Below are positions 1 to 7,038 of a stretch of DNA of 32,088 nt, piece after piece. Position 1 is the stretch's first letter; every line of letters begins with the position of its first letter. The notes under the pieces are model-generated. The model was not told the DNA's origin. It saw only the letters and a list, made by a program, of their open reading frames with translations, and searched no databases. The DNA comes from Acidobacteriota bacterium (GTDB lineage: Bacteria; Acidobacteriota; Terriglobia; Terriglobales; Acidobacteriaceae), in the NCBI GenBank assembly GCA_021781795.1, contig JAJXWA010000027.1, forward strand, positions 1 to 32,088, written 5' to 3'. A program made the translations under genes and the position numbers.

Positions 1-1
1 A

Positions 2-100
2 CATTTTCCCTTGCGCGGACTCGACTCAGGTTCCAATCTCGCCGAGATTCGCGCTGAATCCGGAAAAGCATTCTGCATTCCCAAGTCCATCTATTACTGA
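2..100 (+). CDS. Possible C-terminal end of an upstream gene (partial)
   Basis: An open frame enters from the left edge and stops at TGA 98-100. It would encode about 32 residues ending in KSIYY. The composition is plausible for a protein C-terminus, but I recognise no family. Another forward frame is open over the same stretch, so this may be chance. There is no visible terminator between it and arsR. Confidence 0.2.
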   Translation, partial: HFPLRGLDSGSNLAEIRAESGKAFCIPKSIYY

Positions 101-188
101 GGCATCCACGTGCGTGAGAGCGCCACAACCCTCGCTCTCCTGCGGCAGCTTTGTCTCCATCCCACTCGGACACAGACGGAGCGCATTG

Positions 189-204
189 CGTGACCGCCGT
201 CACG
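189..204. promoter_or_regulatory. Short inverted repeat upstream of arsR
   Basis: CGTGAC (189-194) and GTCACG (199-204) form 6-bp arms around a 4-nt spacer. It lies 46 bp before the larger inverted repeat at 251-280 and could be a second binding site for a regulator or part of the promoter region. The evidence is symmetry only, and arms this short can arise by chance. Confidence 0.3.
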
Positions 205-250
205 GAGCGCCTTCTAGGTTGTTTTTACACTTAGATGTGGGTTGCACTCC

Positions 251-280
251 TCTGCATTTGCAGAAATGCGCAAATGCAGA
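251..280. promoter_or_regulatory. Candidate ArsR operator (perfect 11-bp inverted repeat)
   Basis: TCTGCATTTGC (251-261) and its exact reverse complement GCAAATGCAGA (270-280) are separated by 8 nt. The repeat ends 22 bp before the arsR start at 303. Dimeric ArsR-family repressors bind such dyads and usually control their own operon. The inference is that the product of the next gene binds here and represses the whole arsR-tusA-hdr operon. A hairpin in the mRNA leader is the alternative reading. Confidence 0.65.
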
Positions 281-302
281 ATCAGGTTGGTGGATCGAGA
301 GT

Positions 303-671
303 ATGAAGAAGGCCATGAGTCACGGATCCTGTCAGATGCTTGGGACATTCTTTGCAACCTTCGGACATAGCACTCGCATGAAGATCTTTTGTGCCCTGCA
401 GGGAACCCCAAAGACCGTCACAGAGGTCGCCGTCGATGCAGGCATCTCCATCACCAACGCATCCCAGCATCTGCGCATTATGCGCGACCGCGGCGCCGTC
501 ACAGCGGAGAAGCGCGCGCAATGCGTCTACTACCACATCGCCGATCCGCGCTTCGTCACCGCGGCCATGCTCATTCACGACGCCCTTTATGAACAGCTGG
601 TGCGAGAGGCGGCGCTGGCTTCCGACCGTCCGCAGCACAGACGGCTGTCCAGCATTCTTCAACCCGTGTGA
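303..671 (+). CDS. ArsR-family transcriptional regulator
   Basis: This is a 122-residue winged-helix repressor of ArsR type. The recognition helix region reads AGISITNASQHLRIMRDRG (about residues 46-64), followed by a beta-wing ending in CVYYHIAD, the classic ArsR order. The ATG at 303 is preferred because the protein then begins just before the HTH domain. The same frame is open further left, to about position 3, but that extension does not look like protein. Cysteines lie at residues 10, 30 and 74. Sulfur-sensing ArsR proteins (the SqrR, BigR and sHdrR types) use cysteine pairs to sense persulfide, so a role as a reactive-sulfur sensor is inferred from these cysteines and the neighbours. 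The metal-binding ELCVCDL motif of arsenic sensors is absent. It is the first gene of the sulfur/Hdr operon, 42 nt before tusA. Confidence 0.85.
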   Translation: MKKAMSHGSCQMLGTFFATFGHSTRMKIFCALQGTPKTVTEVAVDAGISITNASQHLRIMRDRGAVTAEKRAQCVYYHIADPRFVTAAMLIHDALYEQLVREAALASDRPQHRRLSSILQPV

Positions 672-713
672 CGCTGCCCATCGCGTTCACACACAACTGA
701 ATGGAGATATCTC

Positions 714-965
714 ATGAGCGAAACCACCATACCTCTCGTAGCCGATAAAGTCATCGATGCGCGCGGAACCGCATGCCCCGGACCACTCCTGGAAGCGAAG
801 AAGGGCATGGGCCAGATCAAGGTTGGCCAGATTCTGGAAATCAAATCCAACGACAAGGGCTCGCGCAAAGACATTTCCGCCTGGGCCGCAAAAATTGGCC
901 ATGAGTTCATCGACGTGGTCGAGGCAGAAGGCCACGACCGGATCTTTGTGCGCAGAAAGAAGTAG
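714..965 (+). CDS. tusA: TusA-family sulfur carrier protein
   Basis: This 83-residue protein has the usual TusA length. It carries the signature DARGTACPGPLLEAKKGM (residues 15-32) with the reactive cysteine at residue 21 in a CPGP motif. TusA proteins hold sulfane sulfur as a cysteine persulfide in the cytoplasm and pass it to partners such as DsrE-type proteins, sulfur-oxidising complexes or tRNA-thiolation enzymes. The ATG has a GGAG sequence about 8 nt upstream. Its placement with hdr-like genes and a dsrE2 gene points to energy-linked sulfur traffic rather than tRNA modification. A strong hairpin follows in the 91-nt gap to the next gene, so its mRNA level may differ from that of the downstream genes. 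The family is certain; the pathway is inferred. Confidence 0.92.
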   Translation: MSETTIPLVADKVIDARGTACPGPLLEAKKGMGQIKVGQILEIKSNDKGSRKDISAWAAKIGHEFIDVVEAEGHDRIFVRRKK

Positions 966-966
966 G

Positions 967-1012
967 CCGCGCTGCGCGGTGCGCAAACCTGCCGGTCCGA
1001 TCAGGACCGGCA
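967..1012 (+). promoter_or_regulatory. Intraoperonic hairpins after tusA
   Basis: Two stem-loops follow the tusA stop codon. The first is small: CCGCG, CTG, CGCGG at 967-979. The second is strong: TGCCGGTCC (990-998), loop GATCA, GGACCGGCA (1004-1012), nine perfect pairs. Neither is followed by a T-tract, so a Rho-independent terminator is unlikely. They may stabilise the 3' end of a processed arsR-tusA transcript or slow read-through, which would leave more tusA than hdr mRNA. Confidence 0.5.
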
Positions 1013-1056
1013 CCACTTCAACTCCATCACGCAACCCTGCGTGAGTGAGGTGCAGG

Positions 1057-1557
1057 ATGAGTCACCCTTTCGTCCCCAAAATCCTGGTGTTGGCAACCGA
1101 GAAGTGCGCGTATCCCGGAGCCGACGCCGTCGGCAAGGCGCATCAGGAGTATCCTTCCAACGTCTACATCCTCCGCGTGCCTTCGCCGGTTCTCTTCCCT
1201 GAAGACTTCTTCCTCGGCTGCTACAGCAAAGGCATTGATGGCGTGCTGATTGCAGCATGTGGCTCCGACTGTCCTTATCACGGTGCGTATGACAAGCTCG
1301 CCGCACGCATTGACGGCCTTACGTCGCACATGAACGCTGGCGGGCTTGAGATTGAGCGTATCCGCCTCACGGCCATCTGCACCGTCTGCATCAAGGCCTT
1401 CCTCAAGGAAATTGCACAAATGACCGACAACCTGCATCGCGTGGGCCCAGTCAATCGTACCCTCGCAGAGCAGCTGCGCCGCCAATCTGTGCAGCGCCTG
1501 CAAGCCAAGGCCGCATCCGCAGCATTTGTCCCGGCCATGCAGGGAGGGCTCATATGA
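1057..1557 (+). CDS. MvhD/FlpD-like hydrogenase iron-sulfur subunit
   Basis: This 166-residue cytoplasmic protein resembles the FlpD/MvhD family, small iron-sulfur proteins that pass electrons to or from HdrA. Cysteines are at 17 (EKCAYPGAD), 55 (GCYSKG), 68 and 72 (AACGSDCPYHG), and 108 and 111 (CTVC). The GIDGVLIAACGSDC segment matches the region of MvhD that reads GVLV-GC-PGDC. The ATG at 1057 is chosen over a GTG at 1045 because an AGGTGCAGG ribosome site lies directly upstream of it. Its stop overlaps the next start as ATGA (1554-1557), so it is translationally coupled to the HdrA-like gene. In QmoB proteins an MvhD-like domain is fused to HdrA; here it is a separate chain. No hydrogenase gene is present, so the usual name 'hydrogenase subunit' should not be read as a function. 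Confidence 0.82.
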   Translation: MSHPFVPKILVLATEKCAYPGADAVGKAHQEYPSNVYILRVPSPVLFPEDFFLGCYSKGIDGVLIAACGSDCPYHGAYDKLAARIDGLTSHMNAGGLEIERIRLTAICTVCIKAFLKEIAQMTDNLHRVGPVNRTLAEQLRRQSVQRLQAKAASAAFVPAMQGGLI

Positions 1558-2867
1558 ATACCCACGTCACTTCCGACTTTCGTCCCGATGCTGTCGTCAT
1601 CGGCGGCGGCATCGCGGGACTGCAGTCGGCTCTTGATCTCGCCGACCAAGATCTTCAGGTGCTCCTCGTCGAACGGCAATCCAGCATCGGCGGTCACATG
1701 ATCTCGCTCAGCAAGGTCTATCCTACGCTGGACTGCGCAAGCTGCATCACCACACCAAAGATGTCGGCGGCTGCGCATCATCCCAACATCACCATACTCA
1801 CCAACACTGAAGTCGAAGGCGTTGACACCTGCGACGAGAAACACTCCGTGCGCCTGCTGCAGAAGCCAACATACGTGAACTTCGACAAGTGCATCGGCTG
1901 TCGTCTCTGCGAGTATGCGTGTGATACCGAGGTGCCCGATCCATTTGAAGAAGGCCTTGGCGCAGTTCGCGCCATCGCCGTTCCCTTCACCAACGCCATT
2001 CCGCAAAAGGCCGTCTTGAATGCCGAGGCCTGCGGCACCTGCGGCACCTGCGCGCGCGTATGCCCGACTGGCGCCATCGAATATGACCAGCAGCCGCGCC
2101 GCCTCACCATTCGCACAGATGCCATCATCGTCGCATCAGGCTTCAACCTTAATTCCTTGAACATCAAGCCGCAATACAACGCGCAGCACAGCTCGAACAT
2201 CATCTCGCCCCTCACCCTTGAGCGACTTCTTGCGCCGCATGGCCCTTATGGCCGCGTGCTGCGTCCCTCTGACGGTAAGATCCCCGGCTCTATCGCCTTC
2301 GTGCAGTGCGCTGGCTCGCGCGATGAGTCCATCGGCGTCTCCTACTGCTCGCGTGTCTGCTGCATGTACGCCATCAAGCAGTCGATGCTCCTCTCCGGCG
2401 CGCTGCCGCTGGCCGACATCACCATCTACTACATGGACATCCGCGCCTTCGGCAAAGGCTACGAGCAGTTCTTTCAGAACGCCAAGGCAATGGGCATTAA
2501 CTTCGTGCGCGGCAAAGTCGCACGCATTGATCCCATCACCGATGGCGATCTCTCGCTCCATGTCGAAACCACGGAAGATGCCGACAACCCTTTGCAGGAG
2601 CGTCGTCACGACCTCGTCGTGCTCGCGCAGGGCATGATTCCTGGCTGGCAGCCATCCACCATCACGCAGGTCGCCTCCGCCAGCGATGGATTTGTCGCCA
2701 CGCCCATGTTGACAGCGCCCACGGCCACCACCGTACCCGGCATCTTCGTCGCAGGAACGGCAGCCGGGCCCAAGGACATCGTCGACACCATTGCGGAGGC
2801 CGGCGCGGCCGCCATGCAGGCCAGTCAATACCTCCACCAGAAGCGAGCCGAGGTCCTGGTCGCGTAA
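1554..2867 (+). CDS. HdrA/QmoA-like FAD iron-sulfur oxidoreductase
   Basis: This 437-residue protein is of the HdrA family. It starts with a Rossmann FAD motif GGGIAG at residues 17-22. The HdrA-typical segment VYPTLDCASCITTPKM follows. An inserted bacterial-type ferredoxin domain has two complete 4Fe-4S motifs (C113, C116, C119, C123 and C160, C163, C166, C170). After it come the family signature QCAGSRD, the YCSRVCCMYA cysteine cluster, and a closing FAD region FVAGTAAGPKDI. HdrA proteins are the flavin hub of heterodisulfide reductases and of the Qmo complex. At about 440 residues it matches the short QmoA/HdrA form and lacks the N-terminal domain of methanogen HdrA. It overlaps the FlpD-like gene by 4 nt and is followed after 37 nt by a second HdrA-like gene. 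Two unlike HdrA proteins side by side is the QmoA-QmoB arrangement. Confidence 0.9.
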   Translation: MNTHVTSDFRPDAVVIGGGIAGLQSALDLADQDLQVLLVERQSSIGGHMISLSKVYPTLDCASCITTPKMSAAAHHPNITILTNTEVEGVDTCDEKHSVRLLQKPTYVNFDKCIGCRLCEYACDTEVPDPFEEGLGAVRAIAVPFTNAIPQKAVLNAEACGTCGTCARVCPTGAIEYDQQPRRLTIRTDAIIVASGFNLNSLNIKPQYNAQHSSNIISPLTLERLLAPHGPYGRVLRPSDGKIPGSIAFVQCAGSRDESIGVSYCSRVCCMYAIKQSMLLSGALPLADITIYYMDIRAFGKGYEQFFQNAKAMGINFVRGKVARIDPITDGDLSLHVETTEDADNPLQERRHDLVVLAQGMIPGWQPSTITQVASASDGFVATPMLTAPTATTVPGIFVAGTAAGPKDIVDTIAEAGAAAMQASQYLHQKRAEVLVA

Positions 2868-2904
2868 GAACCGCATCCAGCCAACCACGCTGAAGAGGAA
2901 TCCC

Positions 2905-4896
2905 ATGAGTAGCAACGAAAAAGTCCGGACCCACCAGGAACTCGAGGACGATGTGTGTCCATGCGGCGAAGTGGCTCCTGAAGAAGAAGCCCACCTGCAG
3001 AAAGAGATTGCGCAGGCACAGGATGCTGGCCGCGCGCAGCACGCCGCGGGCGCGGAGCCCCCTTTGCGCATCGGCGTCTACATCTGCCGTTGCGGCGGCA
3101 ACATCTCCGACGTGGTCGACGTCGAACGCGTCGCCGAGACAGTACGCCTCATTCCCGGCGTCACCACGGCCAAGGTACATACCTTCGTCTGTTCCGATCC
3201 CGGCCAGCACATGATCAGCAACGACATCCTCGAGGAGAACCTCGACCGCGTCGTTGTGGCTTCGTGCACGCCCTTCCTGCATGAGCAGACCTTCCGCGGA
3301 GCCGTCGCCCGCGGAGGCATGAACCCCTACCTCTACGAACATGTGAACATTCGTGAGCAGGTGTCATGGGCCCACAAGCACGATCCTGAGGGCGCCACGC
3401 AAAAAGCCATCCGCATGATTGCGGGCGCCGTCGGCAAGCTCCGTTATGCACAGCCGCTCGAGCAGATTAAGCTGCCCAATCATCGCCGCGCTCTGGTCAT
3501 TGGAGGCGGCCTCGCCGGCATGAAGGCAGCATCCGACCTCTCTGCCCGCGGCATCAGTGTGCTGCTGGTCGAGACCGCGCAGCAGTTAGGCGGCCATCTC
3601 AACCAGTGGGGCCAGGTTTATCCCAGCGAACGCGCCGCCAAGGAGATTACCGCAGAACTCGCGAAACGCGTGCAATCCGATCCCCGCATCGAGGTGTTGC
3701 TCAGTTGGAAGGTTGCGGAGGTCTCAGGCTTCATCGGCAACTTTAAAGTCGCCGTCGAGTCGCTGTACCCCTTGGGCGGAAAGCAGTCCCGCATCGAAGC
3801 CACCGTCGGCGCCATCATCATGGCCACCGGCTTCCGCCCTTACGTTCCGCGCAATGGCGAATTTCTCTTTCGCACTGATCCCTGCGTCGTCACCTTGCCA
3901 GAGTTCATGCAGGCCATGCAGGGCGCCACGCCCGGTGCCACAAAATTCACCTTCAAAGGCCGCACTGTTCGCAACGTCGCGTTCCTCCACTGCGTGGGCA
4001 GCCGCCAACTCGATGGCGTACATCAGCCCGATGAGAATGGCCGGCTGAACACTTACTGCTCCCGCACCTGCTGCACCACCATCCTGCAGCAGTCGCTGGC
4101 TCTCCATCAGCGTTACCCCAGCGTCGGCATCTTCGACTTCTATCAGGACATCCGCACCTACGGCCGCGGTGAAGAGAACTACTACACCAATGCAAGTAAG
4201 GCTGGCGTCGTCTTCTTCCGCTACAACGGTGAGGAGCCGCCGCGCGTCAAGCCCACGTCACCCGAACACACCAGCCGGGGCGCGCTGACGGTCACGGTGA
4301 AGGACACACTCACCTGGGGCGAGGAACTGGAGGTTCCCGTCGACATGGTCGTCCTGGGTACCGGCATGATTCCGGGCCAGATACCCGATCTGATCGACCA
4401 GATGAAGCTCGCCACCGGCGAAGATGGCTTCCTGCAGGAGGTACATCCCAAGCTCCGCCCCGTTGAAGTCGCCGTTAACGGCGTCCTGCTCGCAGGTACC
4501 GCACAGGGGCCCATGAATATCCAGGAGTCGCTCTCCGCCGCCGGTGCCGCCGCCGTCAAAGCTGCAGCGATGTTTGCCAAAGAAGACGTCGAGCTGAATC
4601 CCTACGTCGCCGAGGTCGATCTCTCCCTCTGCACCGGAGACGCCCAGTGCGTCACGCAATGCGCGTATGAAGGCGCGCTCCACATCGTCGAGATGGAAGT
4701 CAATGGCGAAGTGGTTCCCCGCGCGAAGGTCAACGCGGGCCTCTGCGTCGGCTGCGGCGCATGCGTGGCTGTCTGTCCGCATCGCGCGATCAATCTCAAC
4801 GGCTGGCGACTGGATCAGTATGAAGCGATGGTCGAGGGCATTGCCGCCGAACTGCCTGGCCAGGCCTGTGAACCGGAACTCGTCAGCATCCGATAA
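2905..4896 (+). CDS. HdrA/QmoB-like FAD protein with C-terminal ferredoxin domain
   Basis: This is a 663-residue HdrA-family protein. The ATG at 2905 has GAAGAGGAA upstream; the longer open frame to 2791 overlaps the previous gene. The order is: a roughly 50-residue extension with a CPCG motif, the HdrA N-terminal domain (IGVYICRCGGNIS, VCSDPG, SCTPFLHEQTFR), a Rossmann FAD motif GGGLAG at 200-205, the HCVGSR and YCSRTCCTT cysteine clusters, a second nucleotide-binding stretch, and a C-terminal ferredoxin domain. In the first motif of that domain the second cysteine is replaced by aspartate (C576, D579, C582, C586). The second motif is complete (C614, C617, C620, C624). The likely role is partner of the HdrA-like protein upstream, comparable to QmoB, passing electrons between flavin and the membrane subunit encoded downstream. 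Direction of flow and substrate are not known. Confidence 0.9.
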   Translation: MSSNEKVRTHQELEDDVCPCGEVAPEEEAHLQKEIAQAQDAGRAQHAAGAEPPLRIGVYICRCGGNISDVVDVERVAETVRLIPGVTTAKVHTFVCSDPGQHMISNDILEENLDRVVVASCTPFLHEQTFRGAVARGGMNPYLYEHVNIREQVSWAHKHDPEGATQKAIRMIAGAVGKLRYAQPLEQIKLPNHRRALVIGGGLAGMKAASDLSARGISVLLVETAQQLGGHLNQWGQVYPSERAAKEITAELAKRVQSDPRIEVLLSWKVAEVSGFIGNFKVAVESLYPLGGKQSRIEATVGAIIMATGFRPYVPRNGEFLFRTDPCVVTLPEFMQAMQGATPGATKFTFKGRTVRNVAFLHCVGSRQLDGVHQPDENGRLNTYCSRTCCTTILQQSLALHQRYPSVGIFDFYQDIRTYGRGEENYYTNASKAGVVFFRYNGEEPPRVKPTSPEHTSRGALTVTVKDTLTWGEELEVPVDMVVLGTGMIPGQIPDLIDQMKLATGEDGFLQEVHPKLRPVEVAVNGVLLAGTAQGPMNIQESLSAAGAAAVKAAAMFAKEDVELNPYVAEVDLSLCTGDAQCVTQCAYEGALHIVEMEVNGEVVPRAKVNAGLCVGCGACVAVCPHRAINLNGWRLDQYEAMVEGIAAELPGQACEPELVSIR

Positions 4897-4929
4897 CGCG
4901 GCCCAACCAGGCCAGAAGGGAAAGATACC

Positions 4930-5247
4930 ATGGCACTCAAACCACTCACCCCAGATCAAAAGCGCGCCCTGGCTTCCTTGCGCGAATCGCTCGGCGGCAT
5001 CAGCGAGAAGAAGCGCGACGCGCAGAAGCATCGCATCGCAGCGCGCAAGGCAATTCAGAAATTCCTCGAAGCGAAGCCGGCCACCGTTCCGCAAATCGCC
5101 GCTGCGCTTCAGATGCCCGCCGGCGAGGCGCTCTGGCACGTCACCGGCATGCGCAAATACGGCAAGGTCGCCGAAAGCGGTGAAGACGGCGACTATCCCC
5201 TTTACGCCCTGTTGAAGCAAGACGAGAACACAGCGGCTGCTCAATAG
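4930..5247 (+). CDS. Small winged-helix-like protein in the hdr operon
   Basis: This 105-residue, highly charged soluble protein lies between the second HdrA gene and the QmoC-like gene (33 and 18 nt gaps), with AGAAGGG upstream of the ATG. The N-terminal 45 residues are predicted helical and basic. Residues about 45-95 read like a winged helix: a helix after KPATVPQIAAAL, a second helix from MPAGEALWHVTGMRKYG, and a beta-wing ending in YPLYAL. It has no cysteine, so it does not carry sulfur or iron-sulfur clusters. It could be an operon-specific regulator or an assembly or structural factor. I do not recognise a named family, and the fold is inferred by eye. Confidence 0.7.
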   Translation: MALKPLTPDQKRALASLRESLGGISEKKRDAQKHRIAARKAIQKFLEAKPATVPQIAAALQMPAGEALWHVTGMRKYGKVAESGEDGDYPLYALLKQDENTAAAQ

Positions 5248-5265
5248 TCCATCAAGAGGTATCCC

Positions 5266-6444
5266 ATGGCACGCGTGGTCAACACGTCCCTACTGAACAC
5301 GATCAAGAAGCACGGCGCGAAACGCAATCTCGACGTCAGCGCCTGCTTCAACTGCGGCAACTGCACCGCCGTCTGCCCGCTCGCCAAAGACTCCGGCGGC
5401 TTTCCCCGGCGTGTCCTTCGCATGGCGCAGGTCGGCATGGAGCAGGAGCTTCTGGCCAGCGAAGAGATCTGGCGCTGCTACGCCTGCGGCGAGTGCACGC
5501 AGACCTGTCCGCGTCAGGCCGATCCTGCTGCCTTCATGGCCGCCGCGCGCAGCTATGCCATCTCGCGCTATGACTTCACAGGCCTGGCCGCACTTGCCAA
5601 TCGCTCCGTGCTCGGCAACCTGTTTGTCTTTGCCCTCTTCTCTGCCGTCTTCTCGGGCCTGCTCTTCGCCCGCATGAATCCTGGCCAGCCCGATCTTCCG
5701 CTCTTCCACTTCATCCCCGGCGAGTGGATTCATGCCATCGGCGTCGCTCTCTTTGCCGTCGTCGGCATCAGCGCATTCTTCGGCATCGCGTCAATGGTCT
5801 GGCGCAATTGGCGTCAACAAACCCAGCAAGGTCACACACTGCCGCTCTCCACGTTGCCGCGCGCCGTGTATTCCGCGATCTCTGACGCGCTGCTCCATCA
5901 GCGCTTCCAACAGTGCGATGCAGAGTCCGCTGCAAGTGACCGCGCCGAGCTGCCCTGGTACCAGCGTCCGTGGCTCGTGCACGCCTCGGTCATGGGCGGC
6001 TTCCTCGCCATGCTCCTCGCCACCACTCTCGACTTCTTGTTCAAGCCCATTGGCTCGCCCGTTCCCCCGTGGTATCCCATGCGCCTCCTAGGCGCCATCG
6101 GTGGACTCGTCTGCCTCTACGGTCTGTCAATTGTCCTCTTGCGGCGTGCACAGGGCAAGGATCACCCCTACACCAAGAGCAGCTTTTCCGACTGGTTCTT
6201 TCCCGTTCTCCTCACGGTCACCGTCCTCACGGGCCTGGCCTGTGAAGTAATCGTCTACCTGCCCTCGCCCGCGACGACCGGCCACGTCCTCTTCTTCGCG
6301 CACGTAGTGTTTGCCATGGACCTCGTCGCCATGCTGCCGCTCACCAAATTCGCGCATGTCCTCTATCGCACCGTGGCGCTGGCACTTTTCGCCTGGCGTC
6401 ATGCCCCCGAAAAGGCTGAAGTCTCAGTGGGTGTGGAAGCATAA
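5266..6444 (+). CDS. QmoC-like HdrC ferredoxin-cytochrome b fusion
   Basis: This 392-residue membrane protein has two parts. The N-terminal HdrC-like domain has two full 4Fe-4S motifs (C27, C30, C33, C37 with following Pro, and C71, C74, C77, C81 with Pro). From about residue 120 on there are roughly six hydrophobic helices, with histidines at helix ends and inside (HAIGVALFA, LVHASVMGG, FFAHVVFAMD, KFAHVLYR) that could bind heme b. This HdrC-HdrE fusion is the architecture of QmoC, the quinone-binding subunit of Qmo complexes, and the length matches. The role proposed is electron exchange between the cytoplasmic HdrA-like proteins and the quinone pool. No HdrB-type (CCG-domain) subunit is encoded in the operon, which also agrees with Qmo rather than true Hdr. 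Confidence 0.9.
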   Translation: MARVVNTSLLNTIKKHGAKRNLDVSACFNCGNCTAVCPLAKDSGGFPRRVLRMAQVGMEQELLASEEIWRCYACGECTQTCPRQADPAAFMAAARSYAISRYDFTGLAALANRSVLGNLFVFALFSAVFSGLLFARMNPGQPDLPLFHFIPGEWIHAIGVALFAVVGISAFFGIASMVWRNWRQQTQQGHTLPLSTLPRAVYSAISDALLHQRFQQCDAESAASDRAELPWYQRPWLVHASVMGGFLAMLLATTLDFLFKPIGSPVPPWYPMRLLGAIGGLVCLYGLSIVLLRRAQGKDHPYTKSSFSDWFFPVLLTVTVLTGLACEVIVYLPSPATTGHVLFFAHVVFAMDLVAMLPLTKFAHVLYRTVALALFAWRHAPEKAEVSVGVEA

Positions 6445-6477
6445 ATCTCCGTCTCTTCCTCGAAAGGAAAAGCATTC

Positions 6478-7038
6478 ATGATCACGGCACCGACCGACCT
6501 TGAACTTCGACAAACGATCCAGCAACTCGCGGAGCGCGTCGACGCACTCGAGAAATCAGCAGGAAACGACAGGCTCTCCATCGGCGTCATGAGCGGCAAC
6601 CTCGACACCACCATCGCCGCCTTCATCATCGCCATGGGCGCCGTCGCCTATGACATCGAGGTCGATATGTTCTTCACTTTCTGGGCTACCGCCGCACTGC
6701 GCGATCCCCAAAAGTCGCCGCCCAAGCGATTCCTCGACAAGATGTTTGGCTGGATGCTCCCACGCAGCTCGCACGCCTTGCCGCTCTCCAAGATGCAGAT
6801 GGCTGGCATGGGTCCGAAGATGATCCGATCCGTGATGAAGTCTCACGGTGTCAAGTCGCTTGAGCAGCTCATGAAGGAAGCCGCCGAGTTCGGCGTGCGC
6901 ATCCATGTCTGCGAAATGTCGATGAGCGTGATGGGCCTCAAGGAAGAGGAGATGATCGACTATCCCAACATCGACTATGTGGGCGTCGGATCGTTTATCC
7001 AGATGATTAGCGAGTCGAAGCAGGTTATCTTTCTTTAG
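6478..7038 (+). CDS. DsrE2-type DsrE/DsrF-like protein
   Basis: This 186-residue protein starts with about 35 residues of coiled-coil-like helix (LRQTIQQLAERVDALEKS), then the DsrE fold: LSIGVMSGNLDTTIAAFIIA, a hydrophobic stretch FFTFWATAAL, and the conserved C145 in HVCEMSMSVMG. DsrE2 proteins carry sulfur as persulfide and are often encoded with tusA; the family is often annotated as DsrE/DsrF/DrsH-like or 'peroxiredoxin family'. The coiled coil suggests self-assembly or docking. It ends the operon 33 nt after the QmoC-like gene, with AAAGGAAAAG upstream of the ATG. Its last 14 nt overlap the end of the convergent padR gene (7025-7038), so no separate terminator fits between them. Confidence 0.88.
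   Translation: MITAPTDLELRQTIQQLAERVDALEKSAGNDRLSIGVMSGNLDTTIAAFIIAMGAVAYDIEVDMFFTFWATAALRDPQKSPPKRFLDKMFGWMLPRSSHALPLSKMQMAGMGPKMIRSVMKSHGVKSLEQLMKEAAEFGVRIHVCEMSMSVMGLKEEEMIDYPNIDYVGVGSFIQMISESKQVIFL

Noticed and set aside
303..7038. Reading the operon as dissimilatory sulfate reduction
   Set aside because: Although Qmo-like subunits and a DsrE-type protein are present, no dsrAB, aprAB, sat or dsrC is encoded in the window.
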